Made by a program: the position numbers and the translations under genes | Shown: positions 53,071 to 61,352 of the stretch, piece after piece | Layout of the letters: the number at the start of each line of letters is the position of its first letter | Position numbering within the stretch: the stretch's first letter is position 1 | The notes under the pieces: generated by a model | Database searches by the model: none | What the model saw: the letters and a program-made list of their open reading frames with translations, nothing else | Told to the model about the DNA's origin: nothing | NCBI GenBank assembly: GCA_964567745.1 | Contig: CAZMNY010000021.1 | Span: 1-64,000 of the forward strand | Direction of reading: 5' to 3' | Length of the DNA stretch: 64,000 nucleotides | Origin: CAZMNY01 sp964567745 | Lineage (GTDB): Bacteria; Planctomycetota; Planctomycetia; Pirellulales; Pirellulaceae

Positions 53071-55008
53071 CTATTCGATTTCAATTATTGTTTCCGTATC
53101 TCCGTGCCGATCAAACCTCGCGCAGAGGAATTCGCTGACCAGGTTTCGTCCGAGCACGGTTCGGCTGGCCGGTTTTCCCAGCGAACGATAGATGATCCAT
53201 TGCTTGCCGCCGATTTCGATTCGATATGCGGCTGCCCGGTCGATCGGTTCGGCCTTCAATTGACTGGCGACGGTAAGCCGCCGCCAAGTCGGTTCTCGCT
53301 TGAGTCGACTTGGCGCCAGATCGAGAAAAAGCGGGGCGTACAGAGCCAGGCCGTGGTTATGCATTTCCAGTTGAAGGCCGTCGACGGTATTGGCAAGCTC
53401 GCCGGCTGATTTCTCAATTCGCCATTCGGGCAGCGCGAGCGGCAGCGCGATGGCAAGTGGTTTGTTCTTTTTGCCCGCCAATATTCCGTCGCGAGTTTCC
53501 TCGGCGGGTTTGAAGACGATCGACTCAAGAATCGGCAGCATCCCGGAATATCGGATCGATACCGGCTCGGACTCTTGACTCGGCGCCTCTCGCAACACGG
53601 CATCGGCAAGAAACAGAAACTCATCCTCGGCTAACAGCATTTGTCGTTGCACGCACCAATCGGACGACAAACGCATTTCCAACTCGAGGTAGGCGACGTC
53701 AGAATCCTGATACCAACAGTTTTCTGTCCAAGACGAAGTCGGCTCCAGCAACTGGCCATTTACTTCGACTTCGAGAGGCCAATCGCCCTGGCAGATTGTT
53801 TCCTTGCCGCGGCTAAGTTCGATTTCGATTCGTGGTTCATCGAAGCGAGCGGCCCAGTGAGGCGAGCTGCGCTTCCAGTGCGTTCGCATGCTCAGGAGTC
53901 CGGACCACTCGGAACAAACACTGGGAGGGAAGTCAGCGATTTGGCACGGCTTGGATTGGGAGGCCTCGTCGGCTGCTGGCCACAGCTTTTTTCCTTTCGG
54001 CAACGTCTCACGGGCGACAGCTTGTTCGCATCCGCGGCTGGCTAGGCTGAGCATCGCAGCGAATAGTGGTTCGCACCAATGACCTTCAATGCCTTGCGTA
54101 AGAACTTGTCTGCCGTCACGTCGCGCGAGTCGCAGGAGTTGCTCGGCGGCTTGCTCATACTGCTCTTGCGCCGGCTCGTCGAAATTGCCGCCCTCGACGA
54201 GATGCATACTTGGGGATCGCCGTTCATGCGCCTCGCCATCTTCATCGATGTGGGCTGCTGTCAGGAGTTGGCAACGCGTCCAACTCGCCATGAGCGGCCG
54301 GTAGAGTCGCAACTGGGATGCATGAGGGAGCCCGTCATCGCCGAGCATCTGCAAGAGCGTCCGCGACATCATTTCTTGCGCTGGCGCGGCGAGTGAGTAG
54401 CAGGCGTCGATCTCAGGCAGGCTGTTGGCGAGCAGGAATGGCAGTTCGCCGGTGAGTAGTTGGGCGGCCAACGGGCAGTCGACCTGGCCGAAGTCGGCTT
54501 GCTCCGTTACTTGTAGGATTCCACCTAGCAAATTCCACCAAGTTGCCTCGCTCAAAGCAGACGGCAGCCAAGGCAACTCATTCGCCCACGCCAAGCACTC
54601 ATACGCAAGGCGAAGTTCGCCATCGCCCGACGGTTCCAAGAAGGGCGAACCGATCATGGACAACCAGCGATCTGCAGCCTCGCAAGTTGCTAGAGGCGAG
54701 GACTTGGAGTTACGGCCTCTAACTCGCTCGACGCCGATCAGGTGGAGTCCATCGATGAGCTGGCGAGCCGGAGAGCATTGCGGCATACACCAACTCAAAG
54801 GCGGCTGCGGCGGCGCTTGAAGGAGTCGAACCAGAGATGGCTGATTGTGCTGATTTTCCAGATGGTGCGTCCATTCGGCCCAATTTGATGGATCCAATTC
54901 TGACCTTTTCTTACCGTTGGGCTCACGGGTTTGCGCTACGATTCTGCCCGAATAGTGAAATAAAACGTCATTCCCGACACCGTGTCTTGAGGCGCCCAAG
55001 CTCGCCAT
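53071..55008 (-). CDS. Large conserved protein, heparinase-II/III-like architecture suspected
   Basis: 645 residues from ATG 55008; GTG 55029 is possible but sits inside a hairpin (55015-55052). No signal peptide. The first about 330 residues are helical and Trp/Leu-rich (ATWWNLLGGILQVTEQADFG, LLGDDGLPHASQLRLYRPL), as in alpha/alpha-barrel proteins. Residues about 390-645 are beta-rich (GDWPLEVEVNGQLL, VAYLELEMRLSSDWCVQRQ, EDEFLFLADAVL). Helical barrel plus beta-sandwich is the layout of heparinase II/III-like polysaccharide lyases, but no catalytic Tyr/His set is certain. Treat as conserved unknown. Confidence 0.5.
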   Translation of the reverse strand: MASLGASRHGVGNDVLFHYSGRIVAQTREPNGKKRSELDPSNWAEWTHHLENQHNQPSLVRLLQAPPQPPLSWCMPQCSPARQLIDGLHLIGVERVRGRNSKSSPLATCEAADRWLSMIGSPFLEPSGDGELRLAYECLAWANELPWLPSALSEATWWNLLGGILQVTEQADFGQVDCPLAAQLLTGELPFLLANSLPEIDACYSLAAPAQEMMSRTLLQMLGDDGLPHASQLRLYRPLMASWTRCQLLTAAHIDEDGEAHERRSPSMHLVEGGNFDEPAQEQYEQAAEQLLRLARRDGRQVLTQGIEGHWCEPLFAAMLSLASRGCEQAVARETLPKGKKLWPAADEASQSKPCQIADFPPSVCSEWSGLLSMRTHWKRSSPHWAARFDEPRIEIELSRGKETICQGDWPLEVEVNGQLLEPTSSWTENCWYQDSDVAYLELEMRLSSDWCVQRQMLLAEDEFLFLADAVLREAPSQESEPVSIRYSGMLPILESIVFKPAEETRDGILAGKKNKPLAIALPLALPEWRIEKSAGELANTVDGLQLEMHNHGLALYAPLFLDLAPSRLKREPTWRRLTVASQLKAEPIDRAAAYRIEIGGKQWIIYRSLGKPASRTVLGRNLVSEFLCARFDRHGDTETIIEIE

Positions 55009-55014
55009 ATGGCA

Positions 55015-55052
55015 GCGGGTTTCCCGCACTCAGGCTGCCTGGGAATACCCGC
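55015..55052. repeat. Imperfect hairpin at 5' end of the large unknown gene
   Basis: GCGGGTTTCCC pairs with GGGAATACCCGC (one bulged T) around a 15-base loop. It covers the GTG at 55029 and lies just before ATG 55008. Confidence 0.55.
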
Positions 55053-55256
55053 AAGTCCGTTCTGCGAACTCTTTTTAGGTAGCCAAACGGCCGTTCGTTG
55101 GTCCATAATCCGGGCTACACTTTAGCTGTGGGGAGAACCAGTTGATCGCGGTCCGGTATTCTACCAATTGCCGCATCGAATACACCCCAAGCCCTGACGA
55201 ATGGCTTGCCTTTCGTATAGCAGTTCGCCGAATTCGATTTCAACGGGAGCATTGAG

Positions 55257-56144
55257 TTGCGTCAATCAATCCTAGTCGCGATGACTCTACTGGCCGCGTT
55301 GTCGAATTCCTTGCACGGCCAAGAAGTTGAACCGAGCAAACCCCAAGTCCCCGCCAAAAACGCGACTGACGATGGCGCTGCGCCTCCTGCGAAACTCGCA
55401 AATGGCGACGTGAAGAAGAAGGCGGACGACGCCTCGCCCGATCAGGTTGCGCTTCCCGAGGACGCGAAGGCGGCATTGACCAATATCGGTAAGAAGGTGC
55501 CAAACGCCAACGCGGAAGGAAAACCGAATGGCATTGCAAAGCTTCCCGGTTTGACGCCGCTCAGCGACAAGTTCGGCCTGTGGGTCGACAGGAATCGTAA
55601 GTGGGTTGTTGTCGATGGAAAGATTAGCCTTAGTCGCGGCGTGCTGGAAATGTTCGCTTGCCCTCGCGGTTCGAAGGAGCACGAGTCGGTTATCTCGGTC
55701 GATTGCCCGTCACGATTTGTCCACGCAGCGCTATTGGTCGTCGGCGCTAAGCCGGGACGGCCGGTTCAATTCGACCCTGCCTATCTTCCCGCTAACGGCC
55801 AAGTCATCGACGTTTACATTTTGTGGATCGACAAGGACGGCAAGAAACAATCGGCCAAAGCGCAGGAGTGGATTCGCAACACCAAGACCAAGAAACAGAT
55901 GAAGCACTCGTTCGTGTTCGCCGGAAGCGGCTTCTGGAGAGAGATGATTGACGGCAAGCCGTTCGAGCACTACCTGGCTGACGCCGGTGATCTGATTTGC
56001 GTTTCGAATTTTCCCAGCGCCACGCTCGATCTGCCAATCAAAAGCAGCAAAGAGAATTCGTCTCTCCTGTACGAAGCGTTTCCAGGACGCATTCCCCCGC
56101 GCGGCACTCAAGTCCGACTCGTGCTGATTCCTCTGGAAAAGTAG
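55257..56144 (+). CDS. Exported YdjY-domain-like protein
   Basis: 295 residues from TTG 55257, which has GGGAG seven bases upstream (ATG at 55281 is the alternative). Signal peptide about 1-22 (LHGQ). A Lys/Asp/Ala-rich linker (23-90) precedes a domain with CPRGSKEHESVISVDCPSR, HAALLVVGAKPGRPVQFD, VIDVYILWIDKDGKKQSAKA and HSFVFAGSGFW, matching the YdjY-type domain of exported bacterial proteins. Function unknown. Confidence 0.7.
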   Translation: MRQSILVAMTLLAALSNSLHGQEVEPSKPQVPAKNATDDGAAPPAKLANGDVKKKADDASPDQVALPEDAKAALTNIGKKVPNANAEGKPNGIAKLPGLTPLSDKFGLWVDRNRKWVVVDGKISLSRGVLEMFACPRGSKEHESVISVDCPSRFVHAALLVVGAKPGRPVQFDPAYLPANGQVIDVYILWIDKDGKKQSAKAQEWIRNTKTKKQMKHSFVFAGSGFWREMIDGKPFEHYLADAGDLICVSNFPSATLDLPIKSSKENSSLLYEAFPGRIPPRGTQVRLVLIPLEK

Positions 56145-56349
56145 GCCTTTGAGACGAGTGGCAAGAATCTGTGCATAGCGCTCACATCTTGCGGCTCTAA
56201 AGAGGCTCATGCGAACAGCGCGAAGGCGTGTGCGATAAAGCGGATTCGTTTAGCCCGTCGCCGCAGGCAAGGCTGCTAATAGTGGCGTGGGAAAATCGAC
56301 AACCCTCGACGGATTTAGTGGCGGCTACGTCTTGCTGGGTTAATGGCAG

Positions 56350-56760
56350 CTAGCTGCTAACGACGAGCAATGCGATCAGGACGAGCATTGCAATCGAGAC
56401 GATTAGCGAGAGAGCGCCAAAGATCAGACAGAGGATCAAACCGATCTGAGTCTGAACTCGGCCGCGCTCGTCCATTCGCCCGTCATCCATTTTGCGAATA
56501 TCGCCGCGGCCGATGATCCAAACGCCCAGTCCCAATGCTGTCGTCACGAACAGCAAGGGGCCGCAGCATAGCAACGACATGAAAAAGCCGCCGCCAGTAC
56601 TGATGCCAAGCAGCAGAAACAATGTTCCGCGATGCGGTTCTTGGTATTCGACGTAATCGCGAACGGGTCGGAACGAATCGGTGGCGGGCGATTGATATGG
56701 ATTCGAGCCGGGATTCGGTTTGCTCGGCTTGCCTTTCGTCGAGTCGTTGTTCGGCTCCAT
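56350..56760 (-). CDS. Small two-to-three-span membrane protein
   Basis: 136 residues from ATG 56760; TGATG overlap with the hemQ stop and GGGAG four to five bases upstream. A disordered Pro/Ser N-terminus (1-45, SNPYQSP type) precedes hydrophobic stretches at about 47-60, 62-82 and 106-134 (LILCLIFGALSLIVSIAMLV). The layout recalls DUF4190-like small membrane proteins. Last gene of the PrkA-to-HemQ run. Function unknown. Confidence 0.6.
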   Translation of the reverse strand: MEPNNDSTKGKPSKPNPGSNPYQSPATDSFRPVRDYVEYQEPHRGTLFLLLGISTGGGFFMSLLCCGPLLFVTTALGLGVWIIGRGDIRKMDDGRMDERGRVQTQIGLILCLIFGALSLIVSIAMLVLIALLVVSS

Positions 56761-57605
56761 CAAACTCCCACTCGGCAATGGTCCAGCATCGCCTGGGCTG
56801 AGGCAATGTAGCTTGTGAAGAACGGACCGAATTCTGCGTAACGGGCGCTCGCTTCATCAAACCGCATCTTGTAAACGATGTCCGTTAGGAATTCGGGATT
56901 TCTCGCCCAGAGCGTGACGCCCCATTCCCAGTCATCGAGTCCTACGCCGACGCTAATTAGCTGCGAGACACGACCCGCGTAGGCCATGCCGCTGCGAGCG
57001 TGTTCTGACATCAGCGCGTTGCGTTCCGAAACCGGCAGCATGAACCAGTTTTCGCCAACTTTGCGTTTCTTATTCATTGGGTAGAAACACATGGCGGGCC
57101 AATCGGGAAAGTCGGGCGTCAACCGTTGGCGCCGCATGATCGGTTCGCGATCGGTATAGGCTTTGACTTTCGCGTTGAACGAGGGGCTGTCGGCGGTTTC
57201 GCCTTCCTTGAGCAGTCGATCTGAGTATTGTTGAACACTCGGCACGTATTCCGAGATCTCGGTGATCGAGACAAACGAATAGGTCGCATTAAGTGCTGGG
57301 CCGAATGCGGAAGAGGCCAATTTTTGCAACACGCTGTCGATGACCAATGGGTCGGGGTCCATCAACATTAGAGCAAAGTCGGCTGAGTGGCCGCTGACAA
57401 TGCTTGTCTGAAGACGCTGCGGAGCGCCCTCGCCCGCCGGGTTGAGAATGGCGATCACATCGTCGCGGCCTTGCCCCACTTGCTCGCTCGGCATGGCCGC
57501 GAGCGCTCCGCGATCAAACTGATAATTGATGTGGGTACAGTGCCATCCTTCCGACGGGGTCCGAGATGGTTCCGGCAGATTGGCAGCGGGGCGCCCATGA
57601 CTCAT
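56760..57605 (-). CDS. hemQ: HemQ/ChdC coproheme decarboxylase-like (chlorite dismutase family)
   Basis: 281 residues from ATG 57605 (GGAGAG about six bases upstream; a 29-codon longer frame lacks support). Chlorite-dismutase superfamily: the loop CFYPMNKKRKVGENWFMLP carries the YPMxK tyrosine used as radical relay in coproheme decarboxylation in Firmicutes/Actinobacteria HemQ; SEHARSGMAYAGRV holds the proximal haem His; LDDWEWGVTLWARNPEFLTDIVYKMRFDEASA is the family's C-terminal signature. It would convert coproheme III to haem b. No other haem-synthesis gene is in the window. The N-terminal half begins with a ferredoxin-like subdomain (GWHCTHINYQFDRGALAAM). Confidence 0.88.
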   Translation of the reverse strand: MSHGRPAANLPEPSRTPSEGWHCTHINYQFDRGALAAMPSEQVGQGRDDVIAILNPAGEGAPQRLQTSIVSGHSADFALMLMDPDPLVIDSVLQKLASSAFGPALNATYSFVSITEISEYVPSVQQYSDRLLKEGETADSPSFNAKVKAYTDREPIMRRQRLTPDFPDWPAMCFYPMNKKRKVGENWFMLPVSERNALMSEHARSGMAYAGRVSQLISVGVGLDDWEWGVTLWARNPEFLTDIVYKMRFDEASARYAEFGPFFTSYIASAQAMLDHCRVGV

Positions 57606-57733
57606 ATGTCGCTCTCCAACGTGATCGTTCGTGTCGTCAAAAGAGCAGACATCATAACACGGGCTGGACTCAGCGGGAGGTGGCGCCTTCAACTCGGCGC
57701 GGAGGAGCTCAATCTCTTCGAGGGGCGACTCGC

Positions 57734-58216
57734 CTAAGGCTTCGCCGACAGTCGGAAGGTCCCGTCGATATCTTCAATCACCTGCAGTAACATCTCTCGA
57801 GTCAGTTTGAATGGTATCTTCTGCCTCGACCCATCCTCGCTGCGTTCGATTCGCTCAACCGCGACTTCGCTGGGTTGCACCATGCATTCGAAGTACGTGA
57901 TCTTGTTGTCGTCTTCATTCTGTTTAGGAGGCGACGACCTGAGCTGAGCGGCCAAGGCTTCGGCGTCGCATTCGATCAAGGCGAGTGGTTCGGACAGGTA
58001 GCGCAATTTGAGCACGAGTTCATCTGCCGCTGACTTCAGTCGGTCCGGACTCGAGTACTCCTGACCATGGGGCGAGAACGCAATCGCATTGAGCTCACAG
58101 GCCAGCGCGTTGGATTGAGAAACGTCAATCGACGCCGTGCCGTGTTCCGTTGGAATGACGGCGACGCCCCGTTGATTGTTGGTGAGCACGCTGTCGAGTG
58201 CTGTTTGTATGTTCAT
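57734..58216 (-). CDS. Conserved unknown protein between SpoVR and HemQ
   Basis: 160 residues, GAGG about nine bases before ATG. Soluble alpha/beta protein: MNIQTALDSVLTNNQRGVAV, ALACELNAIAFSPHG, ELVLKLRYLSEPLALIECD, ITYFECMVQPSEVAVERIER, REMLLQVIEDIDG. No known motif is recognised; the spaced FECMVQPSEVAVERIER strand-helix pattern suggests one compact domain. It lies in the PrkA-SpoVR run, 80 bp after spoVR and 128 bp before hemQ. Confidence 0.6.
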   Translation of the reverse strand: MNIQTALDSVLTNNQRGVAVIPTEHGTASIDVSQSNALACELNAIAFSPHGQEYSSPDRLKSAADELVLKLRYLSEPLALIECDAEALAAQLRSSPPKQNEDDNKITYFECMVQPSEVAVERIERSEDGSRQKIPFKLTREMLLQVIEDIDGTFRLSAKP

Positions 58217-58296
58217 CGTCTGGCGCCTCGAATGGGCGGAATTGCGGCGTTTGAGGCGTTCGCCGCTTTGCGTTGTTGCTCGTGATGGAACCGCAT

Positions 58297-59856
58297 TCAG
58301 TTAGTAATCACAATCGTCGCGTTATCCGTGGACTGTGCCTCGCCAAGTTGTTCCTCTGAGTGATTCTTGCCGTCGAACGAAAGGCGTATCGGCTGTTCCT
58401 CGAGCACGGTGTCGAGGTGGACTGGGCGCCGCCAGAGCGAATACAGGTTGGCAAGCGTTCCGGTTGCGTAACTTGTTTTTAGCTCCACGCCGGCGTAATC
58501 GTGTTTCATCAGCAGCTCGCCGCGGTTCTTGTGATTGCCGTCGTTGACGTAAATTCGGGGGCGACCAGCGTTCGTGAGATTGAAGAGCAGCTGCTGCTTT
58601 ACGTCGTCAAACTGTCGGCTCTCGATCTCGTACTGGTCATGGTTTTCGTTGTAGCCGAAGGAGAACATTTTGTGGCGGCGGCAAAACTCCAATGTGAGAA
58701 ACTCGTCGATGAACGTCACGTCGTTGTGGATCTTTCGAACTTCGAAGATCTTTTCTCGGCCCAAGCCAGCGTGGGTGTTCCACTGCCGTCTCTCGTCTAG
58801 GTCGTCGCAAGAGTCCCACTCCGGTCCAAAACGCCCCTGATTCCAACGGTCCTCGATGTCGCGAAACAGCTCAACGCCAAGTTTGTAGGGATTCAAGCGA
58901 GTCGGCGAGCTAGCGAGCGTGCCGGCGCAATGATCGGCGTAGCAAACCAGATCGGCGGGCTCAATTCCGTGCCGAGTCATGATGGTCGAGTGCCAAAACG
59001 TGGCCCAACCCTCGTTCATGATTTTCGTCTGCCCTTGCGGGGCGAAATAGTACGACTCGTCGCGCACGATGGCGAGGATATCCGCTTGCCATGGTTTGAG
59101 CGGCGCGTGTCTGAGCAAAAAGAGCAAGACGTCTTGATTCGGCTCCTGCGACAACGGCTGGTCGGCGTCGGACTGCTCGTCAGCCTCGCCGGTTTGCTCG
59201 TTGCGATCCTTAGGATTTACGAACGAGTTCATATAGTTCTTGGCGTTGAATCGCGCCGATTTCGGCGGCTCGTCTTCCGTTTCGACGGCGGATGGAAACT
59301 CGAAACGTGAACGCTCCCGGTCGCTTCTTTGAATGAACGTCGAGTGAATGTCGATCAGCCCTTCGAGACTCAAACAGGCGTCGATAAACGTCTCGACTTT
59401 GTCCACGCCAAAACGATCCATGTAGCGGCGAATTCGGTTGCCGTGGTTCGCCATTTCATCAATCATCTTTCGATTGGTGTGGGCGAAATAGGCGTTGTTC
59501 TTGAAGAAATCGCAGTGGCCGTATACGTGCGCCATCACCAGTTTGTGGTCGGTAATCTCGTTGCTCGCCAGCAGGTACGCGTAGCAGGGATCGTTGTTAA
59601 TAACGAGCTCGTAGATTTTTTGAAGGCCGTACGAATAGCCTTTGGAGAGCCGCTCGTACTCCATCCCAAAACGCCAGTGGGGATATCGAGTTGGAAATCC
59701 GCCGTAAGCGGCAATCTCGCTGAGTTGGTCGTGATCGACGAGCTCGAATATGGTGGGAAAGAAATCGAGTCCGTACTGAGAGGCATACCTCTCCATGTCC
59801 GATTGGATTTCGGTGAGGCGTTCCCCAAGCTCTCGGAATTTGTGAACCACAGCCAT
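58297..59856 (-). CDS. spoVR: SpoVR family protein
   Basis: 519 residues from ATG 59856, one base after the upstream stop (TAAGATG). Full-length SpoVR/YcgB: YGLDFFPTIFELVDHDQLSEI, GFPTRYPHWRFGMEYERLSK, YGLQKIYELVINNDPCYAYL, VMAHVYGHCDFFKNN, and later EGWATFWHSTIMTR and ANLYSLW. In Bacillus SpoVR takes part in spore cortex formation; in non-sporulating Gram-negatives the homologue clusters with YeaG/PrkA and YeaH and is tied to nitrogen or stress response, as it does here. The H-x-x-x-H residues of AHVYGHCDF suggest metal binding (inference). Confidence 0.92.
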   Translation of the reverse strand: MAVVHKFRELGERLTEIQSDMERYASQYGLDFFPTIFELVDHDQLSEIAAYGGFPTRYPHWRFGMEYERLSKGYSYGLQKIYELVINNDPCYAYLLASNEITDHKLVMAHVYGHCDFFKNNAYFAHTNRKMIDEMANHGNRIRRYMDRFGVDKVETFIDACLSLEGLIDIHSTFIQRSDRERSRFEFPSAVETEDEPPKSARFNAKNYMNSFVNPKDRNEQTGEADEQSDADQPLSQEPNQDVLLFLLRHAPLKPWQADILAIVRDESYYFAPQGQTKIMNEGWATFWHSTIMTRHGIEPADLVCYADHCAGTLASSPTRLNPYKLGVELFRDIEDRWNQGRFGPEWDSCDDLDERRQWNTHAGLGREKIFEVRKIHNDVTFIDEFLTLEFCRRHKMFSFGYNENHDQYEIESRQFDDVKQQLLFNLTNAGRPRIYVNDGNHKNRGELLMKHDYAGVELKTSYATGTLANLYSLWRRPVHLDTVLEEQPIRLSFDGKNHSEEQLGEAQSTDNATIVITN

Positions 59857-59857
59857 C

Positions 59858-60115
59858 TTATGCTGCCTCATTCTTGTCGGAAAGCTCGTCTGCCGTGAGT
59901 GGTTGCGCGGCCTCGCACGCATCGCTTAATTCGACTTGAAAGCGATCGTCACTCAGTTCGTGAATCAAGTCCCAAAGGCGCGGCAAATCAAGGCAGAGCT
60001 GCTCGCGGGCAACAGCGATCGCTTCACACCTGGAATGGGCCTCAACTTCCAGGTCGATCAGGCCGGTGCGAACGCGGTAGTTCAAAAGTGATGACGATTT
60101 GTGTTGCGGACGCAT
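59858..60115 (-). CDS. 85-aa protein in PrkA-YeaH-SpoVR operon
   Basis: 85 residues from ATG 60115 (GAGGAAA about nine bases upstream; the frame runs 27 codons further, into the 3' end of yeaH). Charged, soluble: NYRVRTGLIDLEVEAHSRCEAIAVAREQ-type alpha/beta start and a PRLWDLIHELSDDRFQVEL segment, ending Asp/Glu/Ala-rich. No family recognised. Placed between yeaH and spoVR with 1-bp spacing to spoVR, so it is translationally linked to that module and may be an adaptor (inference). Confidence 0.6.
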   Translation of the reverse strand: MRPQHKSSSLLNYRVRTGLIDLEVEAHSRCEAIAVAREQLCLDLPRLWDLIHELSDDRFQVELSDACEAAQPLTADELSDKNEAA

Positions 60116-60158
60116 GTTGTTTTTCCTCGTCGTTGTAGAGTCCTCACTGGAGATGGAC

Positions 60159-61262
60159 TCAGGCACCTTTCCCCAGAAAGCACTTGAGGCATTCAAAAAT
60201 CGCCTCGTGGTTCTTGATCTCCTGAATCGCCGCGTTATCGAGCGGATCGAGAATGGGCCTCAGGACTCGACTGAAATCGCCGCTGCCATAGGGGCTTTCG
60301 ACTTGCCCGTAACAGAAGAGATTGCAGTTGGGCAGGAGTGATTCTTCAAGCAACGCAACGGCTCGTTTCGTGTCGTCGCCCCAATTGTCTCCGTCCGAAA
60401 ACTGAAAACAGTAGATGTTCCAATCCGAAGGCGGGAAGTCGCGCTCGATCACCGTCTGACAAACGCGATAGGCGGAGCTGATCCTTGTGCCGCCGCTCTC
60501 TCGCGTGTGATAGAACGTATGTTCATCCACCTCTTTGGCCGCCGCGTCATGAATGACGTATCGTCTTTCGACTCCCTCGTATTGGCTCTTGAGCCAGGTG
60601 TCGATCCAGAACGCAGTGGTCCGAACGATCGCCTTCTGTTGGTTCGTCATCGAACCGGAAACGTCCATCATGTAGATCACCGCCGCGTTCGCTTGCGGCT
60701 CCGCGATCGTCTCCCAACTTCGGTAACGCTTGTCATCCTTGATTGGAATCACCCGCGGCGCGGTTGGCGAGTAGACGCCCTCCGAGAGTTGGCGTTTGAG
60801 CGCTGCGACGTAGGTTCGTCTGAAATGCTTGAGCGATTCGGGGCCGACGCGGCGAATACTTCGGTATCGCGATTTGTCTTGCGTTATGTTGGCTTCGCCT
60901 TTCGACTCGATTCGCGGGAGTTCGAGTTCGTCGCCCAGCATGGCCGCCAATTCATCCAGTGAGACGTCCACCTCCAGAACATGTCCGCCCGGCTCGGATC
61001 CGGCCTGACCTTGTCCCGGTTCACACTCGCCTGGAGCAATTGCCTGTCCCGGCTCGCCATCGCCCTGCCCTACTCCGCCGCTCCCATTCTTGCCATAGCG
61101 AAACTCAGGCACATCCAGTTGCGGCAAGGGAATGCTGACGTAATCTTTGCCCTTGCGCCCGATCATCTCACCTTGAGTGATGTATTTACTAAGATTGCGA
61201 CGAATTCGCCCGCGGACGATTTCGCGAAACCTCGCTCGGTCGTTATCGATTCGAGTCGCCAT
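60159..61262 (-). CDS. yeaH: YeaH/YhbH (DUF444) family protein
   Basis: 367 residues from ATG 61262 (weak SD GGA; a 13-codon longer frame is less likely). DUF444: N-terminal RFREIVRGRIRRNLSKYI, a Gly/Pro/Gln-rich linker (about 57-95), then the VWA-like domain with MIDAS D200-x-S202-x-S204 (YMMDVSGSMTNQQK) and YCFQFSDGDNWGDD. It ends FECLKCFLGKGA. In the family the gene neighbours PrkA and SpoVR and the product is a metal-dependent adhesion-type partner of unknown task. Precedes the 85-aa gene by 43 bp. Confidence 0.92.
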   Translation of the reverse strand: MATRIDNDRARFREIVRGRIRRNLSKYITQGEMIGRKGKDYVSIPLPQLDVPEFRYGKNGSGGVGQGDGEPGQAIAPGECEPGQGQAGSEPGGHVLEVDVSLDELAAMLGDELELPRIESKGEANITQDKSRYRSIRRVGPESLKHFRRTYVAALKRQLSEGVYSPTAPRVIPIKDDKRYRSWETIAEPQANAAVIYMMDVSGSMTNQQKAIVRTTAFWIDTWLKSQYEGVERRYVIHDAAAKEVDEHTFYHTRESGGTRISSAYRVCQTVIERDFPPSDWNIYCFQFSDGDNWGDDTKRAVALLEESLLPNCNLFCYGQVESPYGSGDFSRVLRPILDPLDNAAIQEIKNHEAIFECLKCFLGKGA

Positions 61263-61298
61263 CGGTTCGATCCTGTTGCCACTCAGCAGTGATGTGAT

Positions 61299-61352
61299 CA
61301 ACGCGCCGGAGGTAATCGACGCGCCGGAGTGATTCAGTGCGCCGGAAGCCGC
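61299..61352. repeat. Three 18-bp degenerate tandem repeats between prkA and yeaH
   Basis: Units at 61299, 61317 and 61335 share the core CGCGCCGGAG/TGCGCCGGAA with variable 3' ends (GTAAT, TGATT, GCCGC). They fill the 90-bp gap right up to the prkA stop codon. Confidence 0.75.
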
